This document shows, in pieces, positions 1 through 4,968 of a stretch of DNA of 5,083 bases (positions are counted from its first letter, which is position 1; every line of letters starts with the position of its first letter). The notes below the pieces were generated by a model. That model did not search any database. It had not been told where the DNA came from and saw only the letters and a list, made by a program, of their open reading frames with translations. The translations under genes were made by a program, and so were the position numbers. Source of the DNA: an uncultured Chloroflexota bacterium (lineage in GTDB: Bacteria > Chloroflexota > Limnocylindria > Limnocylindrales > Limnocylindraceae); contig CAJABS010000214.1 of the NCBI GenBank assembly GCA_903938075.1, forward strand, positions 1 through 5,083. The letters are read 5' to 3'.

Positions 1-836
1 GAGGTGCTGCCGGTGAAGGCGACCTTCGCGACGCGCGGGTCGGTGACGATGGACATGCCGGTGCTGCCCGGGCCGGTGACGATGTTGACGACGCCATCTG
101 GGAGTTCGGCCTGGCGGCAGACATCGGCGAAGAGAAGCGCGGTGAGCGGTGTCGTTGAGGCAGGCTTCAGAACCACGGTGTTGCCCGCGGCAAGTGCTGG
201 GGCAATCTTCCACGCCAACATGAGGAGTGGGAAGTTCCACGGGATCACCTGTCCGACGACACCGTGGGCCTCTGGTCGGCGGCCTGGAACGGCGTACTCG
301 AGCTTGTCGGCCCAGCCGGCGTAATACCAAAAGTGCGCCGCGGCGAGCGGCACATCCACGTCACGCGACTCGCGGATCGGCTTCCCTGAGTCCATCGTTT
401 CGGTGACCGCAAACTCGCGGCTGCGCTCCTGCAGGATGCGGCTGATGCGGTAGAGGTACTTGGCCCGCTCGCGTGGGTGCAGCTTCGACCAGACCTTGCG
501 ATAGGCGCGGTCGGCGGCCTCGATGGCACGGTCAGCGTCGGCGGGGGTCCCCTTCGCGATCTCGGCGAGGGGCTCCTCGGTTGCCGGGTTGTAGGTGATG
601 GTGACCTCGCCGCCCGATGGAGCGCGCTCCTTGCCGTCGATGAAGAGGCCGTAGCGCTGGCGGATCGTGACGATCTCGCGAGACTCTGGCGCTGGGGCGT
701 AGGCCCATGGGCTGCTGCCGGCGAGGCCTGAGCTGGCTGGAGCAACGGTTGCGGCGGGGGCCGGAGTCGTCACGCTGGCGGCACGCGCAGTCGTGCGTCG
801 TGGTGCGGCGCCCTTCGGTGACTGATCGCTCGGCAT
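1..836 (-). CDS. Aldehyde dehydrogenase family protein, N-terminal half (partial, 3' end outside window)
   Basis: This NAD(P)-dependent aldehyde dehydrogenase is read from ATG at 836-834 leftwards for 278 complete codons with no stop, so it runs off the left edge. Visible family landmarks are the motif GLFIDGKE near residues 63-70, NPATEEPLAEI near 83-93, PWNFP at 199-203 (Asn201 is the oxyanion-hole residue), KPAS at 224-227 (Lys224 binds the cofactor), and FTGST at 274-278 at the edge of the cofactor site. The catalytic Glu and Cys lie beyond the window. Residues 1 to about 46 form an extra Ala/Pro/Thr/Ser-rich segment, followed by YAPAPESREIV. From memory, a similar APES-containing N-terminus occurs in actinobacterial dehydrogenases found near deoC, so deoxyribose catabolism is one possible role (inference). 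The start is favoured because TAGGAT lies 6 nt upstream. The gene is divergent from a second aldehyde dehydrogenase. The family call is firm; the substrate is unknown. Confidence 0.93.
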   Translation of the reverse strand, partial: MPSDQSPKGAAPRRTTARAASVTTPAPAATVAPASSGLAGSSPWAYAPAPESREIVTIRQRYGLFIDGKERAPSGGEVTITYNPATEEPLAEIAKGTPADADRAIEAADRAYRKVWSKLHPRERAKYLYRISRILQERSREFAVTETMDSGKPIRESRDVDVPLAAAHFWYYAGWADKLEYAVPGRRPEAHGVVGQVIPWNFPLLMLAWKIAPALAAGNTVVLKPASTTPLTALLFADVCRQAELPDGVVNIVTGPGSTGMSIVTDPRVAKVAFTGST

Positions 837-842
837 AGGTGC

Positions 843-848
843 ATCCTA
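843..848 (-). promoter_or_regulatory. Putative leaderless -10 element (TAGGAT) of the left aldehyde dehydrogenase gene
   Basis: Read on the minus strand, TAGGAT is followed by a 6-nt spacer (GCACCT) and then the ATG at 836. This fits the TANNNT pattern placed 6-7 nt before leaderless starts. There is no clear -35 box at 17-18 bp. The embedded AGGA, 7 nt before the ATG, could instead be a Shine-Dalgarno sequence, so this site alone is ambiguous. Confidence 0.5.
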
Positions 849-884
849 GCGCGCCGACCACTTCCAGCCACGCGGCGTATCGCC

Positions 885-890
885 TACCCT
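885..890 (+). promoter_or_regulatory. Putative leaderless -10 element (TACCCT) of the PatD-like gene
   Basis: TACCCT is followed by TCGCGC (6 nt) and the ATG at 897. The region is pyrimidine-rich and holds no Shine-Dalgarno sequence, which favours leaderless expression over a conventional ribosome binding site. No recognisable -35 box is present at 16-18 bp. Together with the opposite-strand element at 843-848, it makes the 60-nt gap 837-896 a divergent promoter region for two aldehyde dehydrogenase genes. Confidence 0.55.
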
Positions 891-896
891 TCGCGC

Positions 897-2429
897 ATGA
901 CAACCCGTGCACCACAGGCCGCTCCACCGTTCGCCCCAACGATGCTGATCGACGGCACCTCGCGTGGGGCAACCGGGGGTCGCACCTTCACCCTGCGCCA
1001 TCCAGCGAGTGGTGCCGCGATTGGCGAGATTCCGCACGCATCGGCTGCCGATGTGGACGCGGCCATTACTTCCGCTCGCCGTGCGTTCGATACCGGCGGC
1101 TGGCGCACGACGCTCCCCGCCGAGCGCGCGCGACTTCTTCTTGCGCTCGCCGATGCCGTAGAGCGCGAGGCTGATCACTTCGCCGATCTGGAGGTCTGGC
1201 AGACCGGCACCGCACGCAAGCTTCGCCGCGATGGAGACATTCCCGCCGTTGTCGATCACCTGCGCTACTTCGCCGGAATCCTGCGCGCCCCCGAAGGGAT
1301 TGCCGCTGGTGAGTACACCGGCAACCACACCTCCATGATTCGACGAGAGCCAATCGGCGTTGCGGCACTCATTGCGCCGTGGAACTATCCACTCGCCATG
1401 GCGGTCTGGCAGGCGGCACCTGCGCTGGCCGCTGGCAACACCGTCGTGATGAAGCCCGCCAGCGCAACACCGCTCGCAGCACTCCGGCTGGCCGAGTTGG
1501 CCCGCGAGGTTGGCTTCCCTGCCGGCGTCGTCAATGTCATCACCGGACCAGGCGCCGAGATCGGCGCGCAGTTCGCCGCAGATCCGCGCATCGACATCAT
1601 TGCCCTCACCGGCGATAGCGCAACGGGTCGAGAGTTGATGGCTGCAGGTGCACCAACGCTGAAGCGTCTGCATCTAGAGCTTGGCGGCAAGGCACCGTTC
1701 GTCGTCTTTGCTGATGCCGATATTGAGGCAGCCGCGCGCGGCGCAGTGGCGGGTGCCTTTGTAAACGGTGGCCAAGATTGCACCGCGGCCACGCGCCTGT
1801 ACGCGCAGAGCGACATTTTTGATCGGCTCGTTGCCCGCATTGCTGAGCTCACCGCGCAGGTACGCATCGGTGATCCGTTTGATTCAGCCACCGATCTTGG
1901 CTCACTCATCTCACGCACGCATCGCGATCGCGTGGCTGGCTACGTTGACCGCGCCGTTGCTGCGGGGGCGCGGATTGTGATTGGTGGTAGCGCGAAGCCA
2001 AGCGGCGTGCCGGCCGAGGGTGCCTACTTCGCGCCAACCCTGATCGTCGGCGCCCAGCAGTCGAGCGAAATCGTGCAGCAAGAGGTCTTCGGCCCGGTGC
2101 TCGTTGCTCTCCCCTTCACCGACGAGGCAGAGGCAATCAGCCTCGCGAATGACACGCCGTATGGTCTCGCCTCAAGTTGCTGGACAGGTGATGTGGCGCG
2201 CGCGCACCGCATGGCGGCGGCCTTGAACTTCGGTGCGGTGCTGATCAATGACCATCTCCCCTTCCTCAGCGAGATGCCACACGGTGGCTTCAAGCAGTCA
2301 GGATTTGGCAAAGACCTCAGCCGTTACTCGTTTGAGGAGTACACGCAGATCAAGCACGTTGCGATTGAGATCACTGGCGAGGCCGAGAAGGCGTGGCACT
2401 GGACGATCTTCGGGGACCCGAAGAAGTAG
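897..2429 (+). CDS. Aldehyde dehydrogenase, gamma-aminobutyraldehyde dehydrogenase (PatD)-like
   Basis: This complete 510-residue NAD(P)-dependent aldehyde dehydrogenase is typical in length for the family and probably cytosolic. Visible active-site landmarks are PWNYP at 161-165 (oxyanion Asn163), KPAS at 186-189 (Lys186), LELGG at 260-264 (general base Glu261), GGQDCTAATR at 291-300 (nucleophile Cys295) and EVFGP at 396-400. The stretches AAGEYTGNHTSMIRREPIGV near 136-155 and SEMPHGGFKQSGFGKDLS at 458-475 closely recall E. coli PatD, which oxidises 4-aminobutyraldehyde to GABA in putrescine breakdown (from memory, not a search). Betaine-aldehyde or other omega-amino-aldehyde substrates remain possible. 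Ser189 occupies the position that is Glu in many NAD-specific members, so NADP use is conceivable. No polyamine gene is visible nearby. The start is supported by a -10-like hexamer 6 nt upstream; the stop lies 6 nt from the convergent FtsB-like gene. Confidence 0.93.
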   Translation: MTTRAPQAAPPFAPTMLIDGTSRGATGGRTFTLRHPASGAAIGEIPHASAADVDAAITSARRAFDTGGWRTTLPAERARLLLALADAVEREADHFADLEVWQTGTARKLRRDGDIPAVVDHLRYFAGILRAPEGIAAGEYTGNHTSMIRREPIGVAALIAPWNYPLAMAVWQAAPALAAGNTVVMKPASATPLAALRLAELAREVGFPAGVVNVITGPGAEIGAQFAADPRIDIIALTGDSATGRELMAAGAPTLKRLHLELGGKAPFVVFADADIEAAARGAVAGAFVNGGQDCTAATRLYAQSDIFDRLVARIAELTAQVRIGDPFDSATDLGSLISRTHRDRVAGYVDRAVAAGARIVIGGSAKPSGVPAEGAYFAPTLIVGAQQSSEIVQQEVFGPVLVALPFTDEAEAISLANDTPYGLASSCWTGDVARAHRMAAALNFGAVLINDHLPFLSEMPHGGFKQSGFGKDLSRYSFEEYTQIKHVAIEITGEAEKAWHWTIFGDPKK

Positions 2430-2435
2430 CTCTAC

Positions 2436-2840
2436 TCAGCTCCCGAGGAGCAGATCGAGCCAGGCGTCGAGCGGCGAGCGAGTTTGTGCATCAGGGCTGA
2501 ACCGACGAGCGCCAGAGCCCGGAGCATCCTCTGGGAGCGGAGCCGCGTCGGCGGCCAGCACGAATGGGCGCTCCACTGCCGAACCGAGGCTGTAGCCGCG
2601 GGCGACAAGCTCAAGGAAGGCGGCATCATCAAGGAGCACGCGCTCTGCGGCAAGAGCGTCCGCGCGAGCCTGAAGCGCGGCAGTTTCATCGCGAAGCTGT
2701 GCTAAGCGCGCATTCACTTGAATCACGCCGATCAGATTCCGCCCAAACTCCACCACGAAGAGCGCCACGATCAGGGCCTGGCCGATAAAGATCAGGGCGC
2801 CGCGCGTGGTGCTGGTGCGTCGACGAATCAGGGTCCTCAT
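2436..2840 (-). CDS. Septum formation initiator family protein (FtsB/DivIC-like)
   Basis: This 134-residue bitopic membrane protein has a short basic cytoplasmic N-terminus (RRR at 6-8), one hydrophobic segment at about 15-33, then a predicted coiled coil at about 37-72 (NARLAQLRDETAALQARADA). The stretch FLELVARGYSLGSAVERPFVL at 75-95 (key residues Leu78, Ala80, Gly82, Leu85) matches the post-coil region typical of FtsB/DivIC proteins. A Pro-rich linker follows, and the C-terminus ends in PLDAWLDLLLGS. In the family, FtsB pairs with FtsL and supports FtsQ and activation of septal peptidoglycan synthesis by FtsWI. The assignment rests on topology and the coil-plus-motif pattern, so it is good at family level but not for exact orthology. 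No ftsL, eno or other division gene adjoins it. The stop is 6 nt from the converging dehydrogenase stop; the start faces the acidic hypothetical gene across 70 nt. Confidence 0.82.
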   Translation of the reverse strand: MRTLIRRRTSTTRGALIFIGQALIVALFVVEFGRNLIGVIQVNARLAQLRDETAALQARADALAAERVLLDDAAFLELVARGYSLGSAVERPFVLAADAAPLPEDAPGSGARRFSPDAQTRSPLDAWLDLLLGS

Positions 2841-2846
2841 GATTCC

Positions 2847-2875
2847 AGTTTCCGCGCCCCGCCCATCGGCGTCAA
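2847..2875 (-). promoter_or_regulatory. Putative promoter of the FtsB-like gene (TTGACG, 17 bp, GAAACT)
   Basis: On the minus strand, TTGACG (2875-2870) matches the -35 consensus at five of six positions. It is followed by exactly 17 bp and then GAAACT (2852-2847), a weak -10 that keeps the A at position 2 and T at position 6. The hexamer ends 6 nt before the ATG at 2840, so the geometry is that of a leaderless promoter with a stronger -35 and weaker -10 than its neighbours. The GGA close to the ATG is too near for a normal Shine-Dalgarno sequence. Confidence 0.45.
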
Positions 2876-2897
2876 GCAGAGGCGCTGCGAGGGGTGA

Positions 2898-2903
2898 TAG
2901 CCT
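2898..2903 (+). promoter_or_regulatory. Putative leaderless -10 element (TAGCCT) that sets the GTG start of the acidic protein
   Basis: TAGCCT is followed by GCGACTC (7 nt) and the GTG at 2911. No -35 match is visible. GAGGGG at 2889-2894 lies 16 nt from the GTG, too far for a normal ribosome binding site. This element is the main reason to prefer the GTG at 2911 over upstream in-frame starts. Confidence 0.5.
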
Positions 2904-2910
2904 GCGACTC

Positions 2911-3327
2911 GTGTACTTCTACGAACTTCACGAGGCAGACGACGAACTCGCCATCGGCATGACCCTCGCCCACGACGAGGCCTTTGCCCCCAGCGAATTC
3001 TTGGCGATGGTTGAGACGGCCCGAAGCCGGGTGATCGAAACCTTTACTGAGGAGACCCTGATTGAGGCGATCGCTGCTGAGCTTGAGCGAGAGCACGACT
3101 TTGCCGCCTCGCTGGATTCCCGCCTGGTGGCGGCGGTGGGCGTCTCTTCTGAGGAAGGCGAGACGCGCCTCCTAGCGCATGAGGGGGCGGGTGCTCACGC
3201 CGCCGATGAAGGTGAGGAGGAGGATCCCGACCTTGCTATCGCTGAGGCGCTGCTCTCGGGGCGCGAACCGATCGGCCTGCGAACGGCGGTGGTGGATCTC
3301 GAGAAGAACGAGGCGCTCGACTCCTAG
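2911..3327 (+). CDS. Hypothetical small acidic protein
   Basis: I do not recognise a characterised family. From GTG at 2911 the protein has 138 residues. It begins MYFYELHEADDELAIGM and appears soluble, with no signal peptide or membrane segment. Residues 1 to about 78 look like a compact alpha/beta domain: a mixed strand-like start, then helix-like SEFLAMVETARSR (28-40) and TLIEAIAAELEREHDF (49-64). Residues 80-115 are a Glu/Asp/Gly/Ala-rich stretch, probably flexible, and the last 20 residues (GLRTAVVDLEKNEALDS) could form a closing strand. The frame stays open upstream to 2806, but that longer form would overlap the start of the divergent FtsB-like gene, and its extra 35 residues look like out-of-frame Arg/Ser-rich filler. 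The stop is 16 nt from the converging CapA-like gene. That the gene is real is supported by its promoter-like element and its lack of a better opposite-strand competitor. Confidence 0.72.
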   Translation: MYFYELHEADDELAIGMTLAHDEAFAPSEFLAMVETARSRVIETFTEETLIEAIAAELEREHDFAASLDSRLVAAVGVSSEEGETRLLAHEGAGAHAADEGEEEDPDLAIAEALLSGREPIGLRTAVVDLEKNEALDS

Positions 3328-3340
3328 CGCAACGAGGCGC
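3307..3340. repeat. Pair of 10-bp direct repeats (AACGAGGCGC) flanking a stop codon
   Basis: AACGAGGCGC occurs at 3307-3316 and again, identical, at 3331-3340, offset by 24 bp. The first copy is inside the end of the acidic-protein gene and the second is in the 16-nt gap before the CapA-like stop. A small tandem-type duplication or chance could explain it; no function is implied. Confidence 0.4.
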
Positions 3341-3343
3341 GAG

Positions 3344-4951
3344 CTACCAGCGAGGAAGGCCCTTTGAGCCCTTCCAGACGCGATTCATGATCGGCACGCC
3401 ATCTGTGGCGACATCCACGAAGTTTGGTTGGGACTGCTTCAAGATCACCGTCGGCAACATGCGTGTGCTCACCAACCGCGAGCCGATAAAGGTCGACTCA
3501 ATGACGAGCCCTTGCGACGTTTCTACAGACCAGTTCTGGTCGAAAATGAAGTTCCCCATGGAGTAGAAGACTGGCTTACCGTTGATTACCTCCATGGCAC
3601 TCGCCCAGTGCGAGTGTGACCCCAGGATCATGTCGGCACCAGCTTGAATCGCCCGCTTCGCAAACCTCCGCTGTGAGGCGGTCGGCTGCGCCTGAAACTC
3701 CAAGCCCCAGTGCGGAAAGACGATGACGACATCGGCACCAGCGGCGCGAGCCGCTGTGATGGAGGCACGCATCTCAAGCTCACCAATGGGCGCACTCCCC
3801 GCTCGATTCGCCCGGGCGTGTGTGCTCGGGTTCACCTGATCAACTGCAACGATGCCCACAGTGATGCCGCCGACGTTCGTCAGCCACGGGCGCTGCGCCT
3901 CAGCAAGATTGGCACCAGCACCACCGCTGCCCATTCCGGCTGCCTTAACGGCAGCGATCGTTTCAGGGATGCGCGAGACGCCCCCATCCCCGATGTGGTT
4001 GTTCGCTAGCGAGAGGAAATCGATTCCCGCCTCTTTCAGCACACGAAGAAGTGCGGGGTTGCCTGTGAAGACTGTCCCCGAGTTGTGTTGTCGCCACTTC
4101 TTCGGTGTCGGTGACTCCAAGTTTGCGATCGAGAGATCTGCCTTCTGGAAGAGTGAGCGCATCAGACCATTCACACCGCCACCGCTCACGTAGCGCGCGG
4201 CTACGCGAGGCACACCGAATTGGCTGCAGCAGGTCGTTCCCGTGATATCGGCAAAACCGCCGTCAAAGAGCGAATCGGCACCGCGCTTTGAGCGCTTCGC
4301 ATCGGCTGAGACTCCGCGATCAAGCAGGATGTCGCCACCGGCAGCCAGGGTCCATGCAGTTGCCGGATCGTACGCGAGCGGCCCAGCAAGCCACTCTGCA
4401 GGAATCGATGCGTCAACGGGGAGTTCAGCACGTAGCGGCCAATCGGCGAGCGATGCGACGCGATAGACACCAACGATCGCGGCGCCCTCCCACGTCAGGG
4501 TGCGCAGCGCAGGCTCAAGGGCGGCGAGTCGCACGAACCCTGCCGCCTTCTCATCAGCGGCGAGTGCCGCCTTGAGCGCCGTGCGATCCGCGACGAGCGT
4601 GAGGCGAGAGGCAACAGCGGTGGCCGAGAGGCCGAGTGCCGCAAGGATGGCGCTGGATTCCGGCGCGATGAGGACGAGCTTCGTGATCGGCAGCTTCCCT
4701 CCGACCTCAGCGAGGCGCGCAATGCCAACGCTCGTGAGAGCGGTGAGGGTGCTGCGGTATCCAGCAACGGGGATCAGTGGGCTGCGTGTATCACTGGTCG
4801 GCGAGGCGCTTGGGCTACCCGTAGGATCTCCGCTCGCCCCCAACGGCGCGGCTGAGGTGCCACACGCCGCGGCAAGCAGTAGTGCGAGCGCGAGCGTGAA
4901 GAGGCTGCGACGTCGCGGCAACGGGGCGTTGGTGACAGCGGGCAGTTCCAC
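3344..4951 (-). CDS. CapA family (PGA_cap type) metallophosphatase-like lipoprotein
   Basis: This 535-residue protein starts at GTG (4951-4949). A basic stretch PRRR (12-15), a hydrophobic core at about 17-29 and Cys30 followed by Gly suggest a lipoprotein signal peptide; the residue at -3 is Ala rather than Leu, so the lipobox is weak. A Ser/Pro/Gly/Thr linker covers about 31-57. Residues about 60-190 look like a partial solute-binding-type domain (AGFVRLAALEPALRTLTWEG at 137-156, WPL at 171-173), as seen from memory in other extracytoplasmic CapA proteins. The catalytic-type domain follows, with AGGDILLDRG (204-213), ANLESP (276-281), LANNHIGDGG (315-324), FPHWG (412-416), GSHSHW (444-449) and YSMGNFIFD (463-471), which match the calcineurin-like metal-binding motifs of the family. 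The CapA/PgsA name comes from poly-gamma-glutamate systems, but no capsule synthase genes are nearby, so the substrate is unknown. Cys241-Cys242 sit in an insert between the first two motifs. Confidence 0.9.
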   Translation of the reverse strand: MELPAVTNAPLPRRRSLFTLALALLLAAACGTSAAPLGASGDPTGSPSASPTSDTRSPLIPVAGYRSTLTALTSVGIARLAEVGGKLPITKLVLIAPESSAILAALGLSATAVASRLTLVADRTALKAALAADEKAAGFVRLAALEPALRTLTWEGAAIVGVYRVASLADWPLRAELPVDASIPAEWLAGPLAYDPATAWTLAAGGDILLDRGVSADAKRSKRGADSLFDGGFADITGTTCCSQFGVPRVAARYVSGGGVNGLMRSLFQKADLSIANLESPTPKKWRQHNSGTVFTGNPALLRVLKEAGIDFLSLANNHIGDGGVSRIPETIAAVKAAGMGSGGAGANLAEAQRPWLTNVGGITVGIVAVDQVNPSTHARANRAGSAPIGELEMRASITAARAAGADVVIVFPHWGLEFQAQPTASQRRFAKRAIQAGADMILGSHSHWASAMEVINGKPVFYSMGNFIFDQNWSVETSQGLVIESTFIGSRLVSTRMLPTVILKQSQPNFVDVATDGVPIMNRVWKGSKGLPRW

Positions 4952-4956
4952 ACCGC

Positions 4957-4962
4957 TATCCT
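4957..4962 (+). promoter_or_regulatory. Putative leaderless -10 element (TATCCT) of the right-edge gene
   Basis: TATCCT is followed by ACCTGC (6 nt) and the ATG at 4969. There is no Shine-Dalgarno sequence upstream. GTGACA at 4932-4937 matches the -35 consensus at five of six positions but with a long 19-bp spacer, and it lies inside the divergent CapA-like gene. The hexamer shares five base pairs with the opposite-strand element at 4958-4963. Confidence 0.55.
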
Positions 4963-4963
4963 A
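4958..4963 (-). promoter_or_regulatory. Putative leaderless -10 element (TAGGAT) of the CapA-like gene
   Basis: On the minus strand, TAGGAT is followed by AGCGGT (6 nt) and the GTG at 4951, which supports that start. The embedded AGGA, 7 nt before the GTG, could alternatively serve as a Shine-Dalgarno sequence. No -35 match is visible at 17 bp. The element overlaps the plus-strand TATCCT, so the pair looks like a single symmetric bidirectional -10. Confidence 0.5.
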
Positions 4964-4968
4964 CCTGC

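Noticed and set aside
4..324. A 106-codon plus-strand open frame whose product resembles that of a minus-strand frame at 1385-1918 (shared stretches such as TTVLPAASAGA).
   Set aside because: Both frames lie antisense to the two aldehyde dehydrogenase genes at equivalent positions and in the same relative frame, so the similarity is inherited from the paralogous sense genes and not evidence of a real antisense protein family.
843..848. Reading the AGGA in TAGGAT as simply a Shine-Dalgarno sequence for the minus-strand starts at 836 and 4951.
   Set aside because: This cannot be excluded at those two sites, but the same spacing with pyrimidine-rich hexamers at 897, 2911 and 4969 is better explained by a shared -10 element, so it was not chosen as the main reading.
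846..1673. A 275-codon minus-strand open frame opposite the PatD-like gene.
   Set aside because: The product is a Gly/Arg/Cys-rich composition typical of antisense shadow frames in GC-rich DNA, while the sense frame holds a complete dehydrogenase with all catalytic motifs.
3152..3173. Hairpin AGG-A-AGGCG / CGCCTCCT with a single bulged A inside the acidic-protein gene.
   Set aside because: It sits in the middle of a coding region encoding a Glu/Gly-rich stretch; short GC stems are expected by chance here and no T run follows.
3354..3375. Hairpin GGAAGG / CCTTCC just beyond the acidic-protein stop, a possible terminator.
   Set aside because: The stem has only 6 bp around a 10-nt loop with no T tract on either strand, and it lies inside the CapA-like coding sequence.
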